DNA of 29,954 nucleotides from Lingula anatina (GCF_001039355.2 NW_019773762.1:7516-37469); one strand, 5' to 3'. Positions 10,614 to 21,202 are shown, numbered from the stretch's first letter. Notes: a model not told the origin generated them from the sequence alone. Numbers and translations: made by a program.

Positions 10614-10890
10614 GTTACCCGTGAAAGCCACTTTTTATCTCCCGTTATGCGTGAAGCTTTTAGTTAGTGGATTCGTTGAGCACCACATTCCTGTGACTCG
10701 TGAATGTGGGTTTATTCTCTGTCCTTTGTAAAACGAAGTCATTATGTGGACAAGGCATTATCAGTTCGATATGAATAAGTTTTTGTTTACTGTGATTTGT
10801 CAATTATGATATTATTTCCAGTGCACAGTGATCCCCCCCCCAAAAAAAAAAAAAATAGGACCCTCTGCGATCCATCTGATACCCAAGTGC
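10614..10890. other. Intergenic, nothing recognised
   Basis: Contains a C9/A13 homopolymer junction at about 10831-10856. No coding or RNA feature is visible. Confidence 0.4.
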
Positions 10891-12166
10891 CAAAGGATGA
10901 GTGCTAATAACCATTGGCAAAGTGCCCATCGTCAAATTTTTTTAATAATTTGCTATTATAAAGTTTATGCATATATATGTTGCATGGAAAAATATTATTT
11001 GGTTTGAGGCATCGTAACTTAGTATTTTTAATGAGTTATATGTGTGTGTGGGGGGGGGGGGGTAGCCGGATTTACCTATTGCATGCAGTCTAATGAATCA
11101 GAGAAACTTGTTATATTACATAAACGATTTTTTCTAATGAAACTTGTCTTGTGATGTAAAAAAGAGTTATATGTTAAATAATTGTGGTGTGGCACAAGTA
11201 AATGGGACAGTAATTATTGTTTTTTTTTAATCCTAGAGAAGAGAGGGAGGGGTGGTATATTACGGTATTTTCTCACAGAAGCCATCACTGATTTCACTTT
11301 ACTGTATAAAAGTCTTGTTACTAGAAAAACTTGTTTCAGCGTATTTATTAATTTTATATAACTTTTCTCACAGACCAGCATTTGTTGGTCTAAATAATTG
11401 TATTTTTAACCAATACACATTTTGTACAAGGCTCTGAGGAATAGTAAAAAATGCTAAAAGCAAAAGGCTGTTACAGTAACAAAAAAAAAATCATGTGTAA
11501 AAGCACTCTAAATAGCTATTTGGAATGTTTCCATAAACCATAAAATAAACAAGGTGTAAATTGTACCAAAATAATGATAAGGTATAACTTAAAACTAAAT
11601 GAAAATATAGTACACATAATAACAGTTATGACCAATAATCTTTGAAATATTTTTTCAAACTGCGTTGACCCAGTCCACCAATTTAAGGCAGTTTGAAATA
11701 TTTTTTCAAATCGCATTGACTTTGTCCCATTTTTGACGCGATTTGAAAAAAATTTTCAAATTGCGTAATTTTTTCAAAGTGGGTTGTAACACAGCACTAC
11801 ATGTACAAATAAAGCAATCAAAATATTGATCACAAACAATGATTGGCCACATATTGCCTTACTTTTTTACATGGGCACCTTCTGTACCCAATTACAAAAT
11901 TTCACAGTTGTCACCTTACTATAACTAAAGATATGTAGCATTGCAATTCAGACCCCCCTAAAACACACATTTTCATTAATATTTGACAAGGTCATTTTGA
12001 CATTAATTTTTTATATTTCAAATTTAATAAAAATTTTTTTTTAATGGATCATAAAAGTGTAAGACCCCAACTTTAATTTGGCATCAGTTTTTTTCCATTC
12101 ATTCACAATTTATTTTTCATGTACAAAGGTGGGCACTTTTACCCCCTTATTCGCACTCATCCTTTG
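10891..12166. mobile_element. 1.28-kb inverted-repeat element without coding region
   Basis: Left end CAAAGGATGAGTGCTAATAA with AAAGTGCCCA is inverted at the right end (TGGGCACTTTT ... TCGCACTCATCCTTTG, 12130-12166). The arms are about 40 bp with several mismatches. The interior is AT-rich with a G13 run (11050-11062) and a palindrome-rich tandem repeat (11641-11780), and has no credible ORF. A non-autonomous DNA transposon is the simplest reading. I cannot define a target-site duplication. Confidence 0.55.
11641..11780. repeat. About 50-bp tandem repeat of TTTGAAA palindromes
   Basis: Three degenerate units start at 11641, 11692 and 11742. Each opens with a near-palindrome of the type TTTGAAATATTTTTTCAAA, followed by GCG/GCA and TTGAC or a related sequence. 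Units can each fold into a hairpin. Confidence 0.75.
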
Positions 12167-13060
12167 ACATGAAACACAAGTGTGTCATAAACTGGTTTAA
12201 ACATGTTCGCGATTCATCACCAGGTGACACCCGTTGTGTGAGATTTCTTCATCATGAGACTCATCGACCTTTAAGTAAATAATTACGTCGCTAGCAGTTG
12301 CTCCAAAGCATCACACCTACCATGATAAAAAGTTTCTAACACGGTAAAAATCGTACCTAGTTCCGAGACTGCTTGAGCATGATTGTCTGTAGGTATGAAA
12401 GCTTGTGGCGGTCCTAAGACAAATTAAAAGTTGGCAGCAAACGTTTAAGGCAACGAGTTGCAGAAGTATGAGCGAAGAAAATTATTTTTGCTTATTTCTA
12501 TCAATATAGTAGCAAATTTACTGTAAAATTCCAAGAAGGAATGCAGTTTTGCAGCAAGCCCGATGCTTTGATAAGGCTGGGGACTGCCTTCTTTGTCAGA
12601 CTACAAAACCAAATGGAAGCGAGAAAAGGTGCAGAGATGGGCATTTCCTTTTCTCCTGCAAAACATATGGATTTGCAAATCTTTTGGCCCATTTTGATAG
12701 CAGCACTTTCTTTCTAAAATACCTTTTTGAACTGGTATAATTATATTTTGCAAATTAAAAACCATCTAGCTTTCATTTATTTATTAACAAGTTCTTGCTG
12801 TAACATAAAATCTTCGATATTGTTGCGTTTGGAATGCAAGACAAGTTAAGCAAAATTTTATAGAAAACCTAACTGAACCTGATAGATATTCTTGCTGGTC
12901 AATCAATGTCAATGTCTGAGGGCATCATACTGGCCCGTAATTGCACATAATGATTCATACTGACCCATAATTGCACATACAGTAATGATTCATCTTTAAA
13001 GCTGCAAACAAGTTTACCGGTGGTACATATGAATAATTAGAAAAGTACCCGTCCAAAAGA
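12167..13060. other. Intergenic, nothing recognised
   Basis: No exon with plausible splice sites and no clear transposon end was found. A short duplication (CATACTGGCCCGTAATTGCAC / CATACTGACCCATAATTGCAC, from about 12926 and 12957) is the only structure noticed. Confidence 0.4.
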
Positions 13061-13349
13061 CGCGTAGGGCCGTGAGACAGTTCAGGAAATAAATTGGTAG
13101 AGCGCACGGTTTCGAAGGGTAAACTACATATATTGTAGAAAAATGCATTGGTTTTAACAGTATTTAAAAAACAGTACCTTGAATTTTACGTTTACAATAC
13201 TTCCTTGTACACAACGTTGCAGGTGGGAGAGCAGATTTTACGTGGCAGAAGTGGGCGAGCAGATTTTCAATCTATTGTTGCGTTCTCAATCTCAGTAACT
13301 GTGATTGTGTTTGACATGGGAGTGATGCGCCGGTAGCTAGCTATATCAG

Positions 13350-13455
13350 CGGCGCAGATTTGGTTTTCTGCCAGGCGCAGATTTGGCTCCCAGCCAGTTT
13401 CTGCCGGGCGCAGATTTGGACTCTGTCCAGATTTCTGCTCTGCGGAGATTTGAGT
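13350..13455. repeat. GGCGCAGATTTGG degenerate tandem repeat
   Basis: At least three copies of (G)GCGCAGATTTGG occur, plus variants (CCAGATTTCTGC, CGGAGATTTGAG). A related GAGCAGATTTT lies at about 13216 and 13258. Origin unknown. Confidence 0.6.
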
Positions 13456-13514
13456 GGTTTCAAAATTTCCGTCAATGGGGAACAGAGCGGGCTGCATGCA
13501 CTTGAGCTTCTGTC

Positions 13515-13751
13515 GCATATATATAGGGGAGCGACATAATAGTCGAGGATAGTCGAGTAGAGTAGTCTAGAGGAGCGGGATAGAAAAGTAGAGTAGTGAA
13601 GAGGAGCGGGATAGAAGAGTGGTTGCTTTACAGTTAGTTTTAGAGTAATGCAGTAATTAACTTAGAACTTTACAGCCTTAGTTTACATTGAAATTTGTAC
13701 AAGAAATTTCAATCGTAAGTAGAAATAAAGACTGATGGTGGCAGCATTTCT
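13515..13751 (+). mobile_element. LTR-like remnant with TATA and poly(A) signals
   Basis: A TATATATAGGGG box (13518-13529) is followed 200 bp later by AAATAAAGACTG and then TGGTGGCAGCA. This order (TATA box, transcribed GA-rich leader, AATAAA, short tail ending in CA) resembles the 3' half of a retrotransposon LTR. No matching 5' boundary or second LTR was found, so the call is weak. The GAGGAGCGGGATAGAA unit within is duplicated (about 13570 and 13602). Confidence 0.25.
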
Positions 13752-13922
13752 TTTTACTCTACATACCGATTGTGTTTCTAACAGTGAAATAAAGAAACGC
13801 AACACTATCTTCATCGCCAACACGCAACAGTGCAATGTACGTACAGCATGCCGTGCAAAAAAGAACGTTTATCTTTTTTCGCTTATACATGTACCCTCTC
13901 CCCCTTTCATTTAAGGGTGGAA

Positions 13923-13926
<4 letters not shown>

Positions 13927-13982
<56 letters not shown>
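13927..13982. repeat. (TA)n microsatellite
   Basis: Uninterrupted TA run of more than 50 bases. It produces an artificial Ile-Tyr open frame on the minus strand. Confidence 0.95.
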
Positions 13983-13984
<2 letters not shown>

Positions 13985-14184
13985 TTGAAACACAATATAT
14001 ATATATTTTTTCCACATACATTGATATATAACACACGTACATATATTCTGTAGGTGTATATAAATGCACATAATGTCACTTTTGTAGGAAATTTTGAATA
14101 ATGCTCCAAGTTCTCGAGGCACCCCCCCCCCGAAAAAAAGAGCTGTTCTCCATTGAAAAATACAATTTCACCAGTTCAAATTGA

Positions 14185-14189
14185 CTATA

Positions 14190-14246
<57 letters not shown>

Positions 14247-14472
14247 GGTTTTTTTTTTATTAAATATAAAATTTTNCTTGAACTCCCCATCTTTATTGGA
14301 AAAGTTGCTAATGAAGTGTTAATATTAAAAGATAAGGCTTGGAACACACCGTAATTAACAGAATGAGACAGCAATAAAGTGAACCAAAACGGCACAAATA
14401 CAGGAGAGAAGACGGATGCGGAAAACTTGAATATGATGGCAATTAAAAAAAAAAAAATTAAAAAAATAAATA

Positions 14473-14521
<49 letters not shown>

Positions 14522-14560
14522 TAAAACGGGGTATCTTATTTAATTAAATATAACATTTTG
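14185..14560. repeat. Duplicated (TA)n-(T)n-AAAACGGGG module
   Basis: Two copies of a (TA)n run, a T run of about 30 bases, AAAACGGGG and an ATTAAATATAA segment lie about 275 bp apart (about 14185-14270 and 14470-14560). The undetermined base at 14276 is in the first copy. They are either a real tandem duplication or an assembly artefact at a homopolymer. Confidence 0.7.
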
Positions 14561-14610
14561 TCATATCTTCTGAATGATTTATCGAAATATCAGATGTTCT
14601 ACCGTTTAGT

Positions 14611-15970
14611 TAAGAAAATATTTGCCTATGCATTTGTATCAACAGCCTCCACTTTTCACTTTAGGGAGCTTCCATAATGGATATTTTACAGACTGCATTT
14701 GTTGCTCTATTTAAAATTGTATCGTCAGATCGTCAGACAGTCATAACACGTTTCAGTTTGGTCCTGCCCCCAGTTAACTTGGTGCTCGATAAATACCTCG
14801 TAGTAATATCGAGAACGTCCCGCCAAGCTTCAGAGATTACTTGAAACACGCCTCTACACTTTAGCGTACCTGCAGTTTTACATAACCCCTCTTCACTATA
14901 GCATATCCCTGCCGTTTCAAGTAAACGTCAAGGGTGTGTTATAGTGTACAGGTTTGTTTCAACTTGTCTCTGAAGCTCAGGGTGCGCGAAACAGACCACG
15001 TTACGCCTTGGCATCTGACGTACATATACGCCCTCCACAGTGCAGTGTTAAAATTAAATACATCGCCGTTCAGAGACGCTGTTGTTTTAATCGAACGCCT
15101 CTCTGCGAATTGCGTCCACTTGCAAAACAACGGTCGGAAATTGTCGTCAAAAGCTGTAAAATGGTGTCAGTCGCATGGATTTGAGACTTTTTCGACACTG
15201 TCGGAGAGTCAATGGATCGATTGTGCACGGTGTGGCATAGCACTGGTATCCACTGCAATCGAACTAAACGGGGGCAAAGATGGGCCTCTCCCCTCTTTTA
15301 TATATATCATTATCATTATAATAGTCAAGTAGCCAGAACGCTAACCTGCAGTGTTTTTTCCTGTAAAACTTTTTTTTTTTTGCTGAAACGCATTCCTCAG
15401 GCCGAGAGAACCAAAATTAGCTTGGTTGCTACTTTCAAGAGATTGAGCATTTTTCAATACGGAATAATAGAAAGACGACCAGAAGTCGCTAGATGTACTT
15501 TATTAAGAGTTTTTTTATTGTTTTTCCTATCAGAAGAGCACATTAAGACTAGTGAATATACTTACGTTTTAGCAAAAAAACAAAATGGCAGTCAAAACAT
15601 ATTATGGCAGAAGGTAAAAAAGGTGCAAAAATTGTGTTTTTGCATAGTTAGTCTTATTATAACCATATCCGCTTTTTATATTTATTTTCATTATGTTATT
15701 GTGTTAGCGATTATCCTAAACTCTCAGAAACTGCCAATGACATGGTCATTTTAGAGTTTACAATTATGCATTAAACATAAGTAACTTTGATTTTCATTTT
15801 GGGCATGAATAAATACGAAAATTCGAAATAAGACAAATGTCAATCTTGTATGATTCGTGTTATTCAAAAGCAATCCTATGTGTAATTCAATACTAATCAA
15901 AAACTGCGTCAAAAGGCATTATTCCAAGAGTTTACGGCTATTGGCATTTGTTTCATGACAGAAATTGCCT
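14611..15970. other. Region between the converging genes, nothing recognised
   Basis: Several overlapping open frames of 60 to 180 codons exist here. None has recognisable domains or a paralogue in the window. It lies 3' of gene B and probably includes its 3' untranslated region. Confidence 0.35.
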
Positions 15971-16527
15971 CTAGCCAAAAATATCGGTTAAGGCAATGTC
16001 CTTCGTGCATTTTACGTTATACAAAGTAAGGGAACCGATTCCAGGCAGGTTATAATTTGTACAGCAAAAACGCTGGTAAAATACAAGAGTGGACAGTTCA
16101 GTGCCACATTCATGCACGAGGCGGCTTGTAAAATGTGACCACTCGCTTGCCTGGTGGTGCGATGTCATGACCAAATCTTTCGCACGAAATTTGTCCAAGA
16201 GTTTTCTTGGCGTCTACACCAGCTGAGTTTTGAACAGAAAACTTCTTACCCAGGCCTGCGTCGCCCAAGGTAAGTTTCGACAACCTCTCACAGTCGGCCG
16301 GGCACTCGCGCAGTACCTTCAAACAGGTGTACAAGTCGGGAATTGTCAGCTGGCGCCGCCTACGGGTAGAATAGAAGCCAGGATATCTGTCGGTGACAGG
16401 CACGGGAGAAGATGCATTGGCCTCCTCTACCCACACATTGCTGAACCCGTAGATAAGCGTCGGAAACTCATAGAGGATGGGCCCTATGGACGTCTCGCTT
16501 ATCTCGGCACGAACGCGGCAAAGACAC
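15971..16527 (-). pseudogene. Gene B terminal exon with frameshift
   Basis: Begins after TTTCAACAG with CLCRVRAE and continues [47 protein letters not shown] and GHDIAPPGKRVV. The first frame stops at 16110-16112. The homologous remainder (HECGTELS, FCC, GIGSLT, VKC, ending in TAG at 15971-15973) lies in a second frame offset by one extra base. All ten cysteines of gene A's domain are present across the two frames. Confidence 0.8.
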
Positions 16528-17007
16528 CTGTTGAAAGATATTAAGCCGTATCACACCACGATTCCTATTAAAGCACATATATTTAGCTCGAAAGTTCGTG
16601 ATATTTCGTGTTAAGAATCTTATCAAGTCACTGTAAAGAAAGCTAATCCTGAGATCAGTCAGAATATATTGCTATAGGGCAACGATTCCACGTGATTTTC
16701 ATGCTCGTGCTGATTACCTTAGGAGCATATTGCGTCTTCCAAAAGACAGCCAAACGCACACAACTTATGCAGTTAATGCCGATTAAAAATTTAATTTTCA
16801 TACAATGAGAATAACAAATTTCATGGAAATTGAAAAGGAACATCCTTATTTGTTGAAAACTACACAGATGTCCATAGCTCTCTATTTACAATTTCACCAG
16901 TTTAATTGCATTTTGTTGAAGCTCACCTTGTAGCATTTGATGAGTTGGCCGTGTGTCTTGCATCAAAATACTAACTTCATTTCCTTGATTTAGTTAGATA
17001 TATTTAC

Positions 17008-17038
17008 CTTTTTGTAGATGGGTCGCTCCATTTTTCCA
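17008..17038 (-). pseudogene. Gene B 31-nt linker micro-exon
   Basis: Flanked by TTTTTTCCAG and GTAAATA, with the same phases (1 in, 2 out) and length as gene A's 6471-6501. It encodes EKWSDPSTK, then an Arg codon completed by the terminal exon. Confidence 0.75.
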
Positions 17039-17110
17039 CTGGAAAAAAATTATACATTTTTTTACCAAATGTTATTCAGCCTTAACATGATTCACGATTT
17101 GTGCCTGCAC

Positions 17111-17180
17111 AAGGCAAAATAGATAGATCATTTACAATTAAGAACAAGGCAAAATAGATAGATCATTTACAATTAAGAAC
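17111..17180. repeat. 35-bp perfect tandem duplication
   Basis: Two identical 35-bp units starting AAGGCAAAATAGATAG lie head to tail in a gene B intron. Perfect identity suggests a recent slippage or duplication event. Confidence 0.9.
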
Positions 17181-17627
17181 AATAAAGGAACGCTTGCGGT
17201 TAACGTAAAAACCTTACCTCTTATCAAAATTTTCGTCCTCAGAAAGTCGTACCGTATTAGCCTTCAAATTTAAAAGCCTTTAAACACATTCCCCTCTAAA
17301 ACTACACATATGTTTACTTTGCTTCAGTCGTTTAAGTTGGTTTCTTGCAATTTAACACATATAAAAATTCAGCATTTAATTCTATCGATCTTATCAAATT
17401 TGTAATCGGCTTTTTACTATAGACTGGAACTGGAATACAGAAATGTCTGTGTTTCTTATCTCTTATTTGGAAGGTCATCTCCGTTGTTTATCCATCCTCG
17501 TGAATGAAGTCTTAAATTTTTGTGCCCGAGAAAGTTTAGCCCAAGCATAAAGGGTTCAAAATTCAGATTAAAATGTACCTTTTTGGGACTTTTGGGGCTA
17601 TTAATTGTGGCGTTCATTTTCACATAC

Positions 17628-17756
17628 CCACACACTGTTGACCATCACCATTGAATCCTGGTTTACATTCACATTTGTAAGACCCAAAAGTATTGATGCA
17701 GCTAGCGTTGGATGAACACAAATTAGGAACAGTTTTGCATTCATTGACGTTCACAT
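17628..17756 (-). pseudogene. Gene B exon: calcium-binding-type EGF domain
   Basis: A 129-nt phase 1-1 exon with VNVNEC and CINTFGSYKC, which match the calcium-binding and beta-hydroxylation consensus. Six cysteines, intact. Confidence 0.85.
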
Positions 17757-18029
17757 CTGAAAATGCCATTTCTTTTATAAATCGAGTTCTATCTAATTAA
17801 TGGTTCATAATTATAAAAGTAAAAACATACTGTGTTGTTCTCTCTCTTGAAAGTAAAATTCGTTTAAATTTGCACAAATCAATTTCCGTGTATTTTAAAC
17901 GAAGACGACTACAAACTGTATAAACAACAAAAGTACACCATCATTGCTACCTATGCTAATAGCAGGAACTTTATAGGCACACATATGCAATATTTGAAAT
18001 ACTGGCTACAAGACACAAAAATGACTCAC

Positions 18030-18146
18030 CACAGAGCTTGTTGTTTGAGCCAAGCTTAAGGTTTGGTGGGCAGTCGCACACTGCCCCATGGTCAGTATCG
18101 TTACAAAAATGGCTGCACCCTGCGTTGTTGATAGTACAAGACGTTT
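18030..18146 (-). pseudogene. Gene B exon: EGF-like domain
   Basis: A 117-nt phase 1-1 exon between CACACAG and GTGAGTC. Six cysteines: SCTINNAGC, HFC, VCDC, LC. Intact on its own. Confidence 0.85.
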
Positions 18147-18433
18147 CTGTGTGAACAAATGTAGGAAAATGATACCACAGTGCTTGCCTCTAAATGAACT
18201 CACATCACATGCATATGATAAATGATGGACTTCGCACAGCTGGAATCATTAGTCATCACTTTTTTACCAAGAAGAATTTTGTAGAACTTTGGTTTAATCA
18301 GTTCATTTGTTGTACATTGTAAATTATAATTTCTCTTTAATTTGCATCATTTGCAACATCTTACAGCAGTATCCAAATAACAAATTACACTGGATTTGGA
18401 AGGGTGGGAATATGAATTATTGAATTCATTGTA

Positions 18434-18671
18434 GGGGAAACCGGGGCTAGTTGGACCCCGGGGTAAGTTGCCCCCCATTAATTTATGACAAAGTGACTAT
18501 GGGGTAAAAGAACTGATCAAATCATTTTATAAAGTGACCGTATCAAATAGTGCTAAGAAAGCGTCAGCAGTGAGTCCAAATGAAATAATTTAGCATCTTA
18601 AAGTAACTTTATTAAAGAGACTTGATGGGGGCCATTTTACCCCGGGGTCCAACTATAGCCCCAGTCTCCCC
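18434..18671. mobile_element. 238-bp MITE with TIRs and TA target duplication
   Basis: Left end GGGGAAACCGGGGCTAGTTG then GACCCCGGGGTAAGTTG is inverted at the right end (TACCCCGGGGTC, CAACTATAGCCCC, GTCTCCCC). The arms are about 45 bp and both outer ends touch TA (18432-18433 and 18672-18673). It sits in a gene B intron. TA targeting fits Tc1/mariner or related superfamilies; assignment to one is inference. Confidence 0.7.
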
Positions 18672-18766
18672 TACTTGTTGTAAGGAAATTAATAAAATAG
18701 GTGATCTCTTTGAAAGCAAACATTTGTCATCCACCAATATCGTAATCTCAACTCTCTTCTACTTAC

Positions 18767-18886
18767 TGCATGTTTTCTGGTCGGAGCCAACGATCATGTT
18801 TGCTGGACAACTGCAGACAACCTCGCCTTTTCTATCTTCATGACAAAAGTCACTGCACCCGCCATTTCCTATTTGACACTTACTCA
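18767..18886 (-). pseudogene. Gene B exon: EGF-like domain
   Basis: A 120-nt phase 1-1 exon between TTATTCAG and GTAAGTA. Six cysteines: KCQIGNGGC, DFC, VCSC, KTC. Intact on its own. Confidence 0.85.
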
Positions 18887-19103
18887 CTGAATAACACACC
18901 AACATTATAAATTACCTACTGTTACTTGAACAACGACTTTATCGAATGATTTGACGAACAATTGTTAGTTTCTGTGACATATTAAAATTAAGAAATTGCA
19001 AAATTATACTCATTTTATTTCCATTTTATTATAGACCACCTTCAATGTAGGAATTTTCACCAATTTTTTTTCAAGCGCTATTAAAATGATTGTTCGAGAG
19101 TAC

Positions 19104-19220
19104 CGCAAGTCTTGTTGTCATTTCCCAACACGAGGTATGCCGGACACGAGCAAGATGGTTTCCCGTGGATATTTGAGCAGTTATGGCTTCAACCACCGTT
19201 TTTTATTAAGCATGGTAAAA
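19104..19220 (-). pseudogene. Gene B exon: EGF-like domain with in-frame TGA
   Basis: A 117-nt phase 1-1 exon between GCTTTTACAG and GTACTCT. It encodes PCLIKNGG, a TGA at 19191-19189, then SHNC, SCSC and KTC. All other EGFs here have NGGC or NAGC at that point, so TGC (Cys) has become TGA. Because the exon is symmetric, skipping it would keep the frame. Confidence 0.8.
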
Positions 19221-19384
19221 CTGTAAAAGCAAAATTGATTTGAAAAAGGTTCCAAAGTGAAATCAGTTGTCTAAGAAAAAACGTTATGTCCCTTACTGGG
19301 TTGTAATGTTTTTAACATCAATTAAGCCACCCTACCTAATAATATGTTCCTAAATAATGCCATTGGTTTTTCTGAATCTCTTAC

Positions 19385-19501
19385 CGCAGTCACTTCCATC
19401 TAGCACTTTGTCTTTTGGGCAGACACATTCAAATGTCCCGTTGTTATTCGTGCAGCCATCGGTGCAGTTACTGCTCAGACAGGGGTCGCTACTGTCTGTT
19501 T
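19385..19501 (-). pseudogene. Gene B exon: EGF-like domain
   Basis: A 117-nt phase 1-1 exon between TATTTGCAG and GTAAGAG. Six cysteines: SDPCLSSNC, DGC, ECVC, SDC. It is the counterpart of gene A exon 3928-4050. Confidence 0.85.
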
Positions 19502-20116
19502 CTGCAAATACAAAGTAAATCAGTGGCAGTTCCAGGCGGTATAGTGGACCACGTGGCCCTCTCTTAGCTTTGGCAGTCACCTGTTCTCCCTTTTTTCCTC
19601 TAAAAATTCAGTTTACTAAACAGGACAAGTCATATCTGCCTGCCTGTGCTCTACACTCTACAGTAATATTGTCCTCGTCTACTTATCTACTATTATATAA
19701 TTGCCAAGCAAACATAAGCAAAAACATATCCTTTTGTGCCCCCTTTAGCAAACACTGGATCCGCCAATGTAAATCGATAATACTTTTGGTCTCTTGCAGT
19801 TACTCATCGTTAAATGATGTAATATGTGTCCGCATGATATATATACCTGTATATATATATATTAGGCAATATCAGCAACATGAAACGGCCAAAGTAAGTT
19901 TGTGCCTGATGTTTGCGAATTAGCATTAGCAAAAGTGAAAATGTGCGTTCAGCTAGATTTAAATATGCAATGACGATGCACTTAACAGGTACCTACAATC
20001 AGTGCGTCTACACGAAAACTACAAGGATTAAATATCCCTCTTTCTTTACTAGATGTTTAACTTCAATAATTAATAATTACCATTTTCTTTCGTCACCAAA
20101 TTACATGTACATATAC

Positions 20117-20350
20117 CTGTGCAAAACGATCTGTGACACAAGCCGTTTTTAGTAGCGATGCACTGTACACAAAATATCCACCAGGGCATTTCTTGATCAA
20201 AATAAAGTTTGGGTTTTCAGCTAAATAATAGCAGCATCTCATGAAGGAAATACGAGGGCAGATTTGTCTTCTCACAATACCATCTTCTTCTTTGGGATGG
20301 CTTCCAGTGATCCACCACGGAGAGTACATATCACATTCATTATGCCCACA
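20117..20350 (-). pseudogene. Gene B exon: C-terminal half of D8C with -1 frameshift
   Basis: Begins after CGTTTAG with CGHNEC, then WWITGSHP, IVRRQIC, RCC and [10 protein letters not shown]. After YSASLL the domain ending expected from gene A and uromodulin (C-x3-[FY]-C) appears as CHRSFC in the next frame. The exon is 234 nt, whereas phase 0 in and phase 1 out require 3n+1; adding one A to the AAAAA run near 20151 restores both frame and phase. This points to a single-base loss or a homopolymer error. Confidence 0.75.
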
Positions 20351-20966
20351 CTAAACGAAAATATATTACCCTGGAACTATTTTCATACTTATTAAATGTT
20401 TTATAAGCAAAGGGTTATCTTATCTTTTATAATATTCCTGGTCAATGTGTACATGTACTTGCTGGAGATGAAACTTAATATAAGGCAGGTTGGCTGTTTA
20501 CAGTATTTAGTATGCAAACTAAATAAGATGTGTTAATTGATATAGACATGCGTACGTAAAAGCACAGCAATTGTTATAATTATAAGTAAATAAAATAAAA
20601 TTGCAAAGATAGAGGGGGAGATAGATTAGACAAACAAATAATACAAAAACTAAACTTATGGAAAATAAGTATGGACATGCATAAAATATATTCTTCCTAT
20701 ATACGGTATACGTTTTTCTTTCTTTCATGGGTCTTATTTTTCTACATCTGTTTATGTATGAATGATTTGATTGTTTATCTTACGACTTCAAAGCAAGAAA
20801 GTAAGTATAATGTATATAAATGAAAAAGAGATAAAGCTAAGGAAGCATTCACGAATATGGTTAACTTGACGTTTTCTTATTAACCAAAGCATATAACAAC
20901 AACTTTTATGAAATGGAAAATTCTGTTAAGAAGCTATATACTAGTATATTACACAGCATCAATTAC

Positions 20967-21112
20967 CCAATCGGTCACTTTATTACCAGCCTCCCCCGTT
21001 ATGCGGAACCATCCAGTCGACCGGGCAGATTCATTGCAGGGAATATATGTACTGGGAAAAGACAGTCTTCGCCGTGATTCTGACGATTCTATGTAGTCTT
21101 TACATGGGTCCT
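20967..21112 (-). pseudogene. Gene B exon: N-terminal half of D8C domain
   Basis: A 146-nt exon, phase 1 in and 0 out, between GTTTTCAG and GTAATTG. It encodes DPC, YIPCNES, STGWFRI-T-G and GNK. It has an extra cysteine (IPC) compared with gene A. Confidence 0.75.
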
Positions 21113-21136
21113 CTGAAAACGGATTTTTAAAAATAA

Positions 21137-21198
<62 letters not shown>
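21137..21198. repeat. (TA)n microsatellite
   Basis: Long TA run just upstream of the first recognised exon of gene B, mirroring the TA runs in gene A. Confidence 0.95.

Positions 21199-21202
<4 letters not shown>

Larger units (their letters stand above)
15971..21112 (-). pseudogene. Gene B: disabled convergent paralogue of gene A
   Basis: Exons in transcript order: 21112-20967, 20350-20117, 19501-19385, 19220-19104, 18886-18767, 18146-18030, 17756-17628, 17038-17008, 16527-15971. Order, phases and most lengths match gene A (146 and 31 nt exons identical; EGF exons 117-129 nt). All splice sites are AG/GT. Three separate lesions break the reading frame: a missing base in an A run of the second D8C exon, a TGA in place of the second EGF cysteine at 19189-19191, and a one-base frameshift in the terminal exon near 16111-16135. 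The most likely state is a pseudogene. Draft-sequence errors cannot be excluded for the two indels. No counterpart of A's first EGF exon was found upstream. Confidence 0.75.

Noticed and set aside
13759-14109. Minus-strand open frame of 116 codons
   Set aside because: Most of its length is an Ile-Tyr run translated from the TA microsatellite; no domain or splice support.
14168-14395. Minus-strand open frame with a poly-Lys run
   Set aside because: Created by a T homopolymer and TA repeat, and it crosses the undetermined base.
14934-15332. Plus-strand open frame of 132 codons
   Set aside because: Overlapping open frames exist on both strands, there is no recognisable domain, and it ends in a low-complexity Ile run.
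15212-15754. Plus-strand open frame of 180 codons
   Set aside because: Composition is low-complexity and hydrophobic from AT-rich DNA; no family resemblance or conservation in the window.
19104-19220. Selenoprotein interpretation of the TGA
   Set aside because: Two further lesions in the same gene make a plain nonsense mutation more likely; I did not find a SECIS element by eye.
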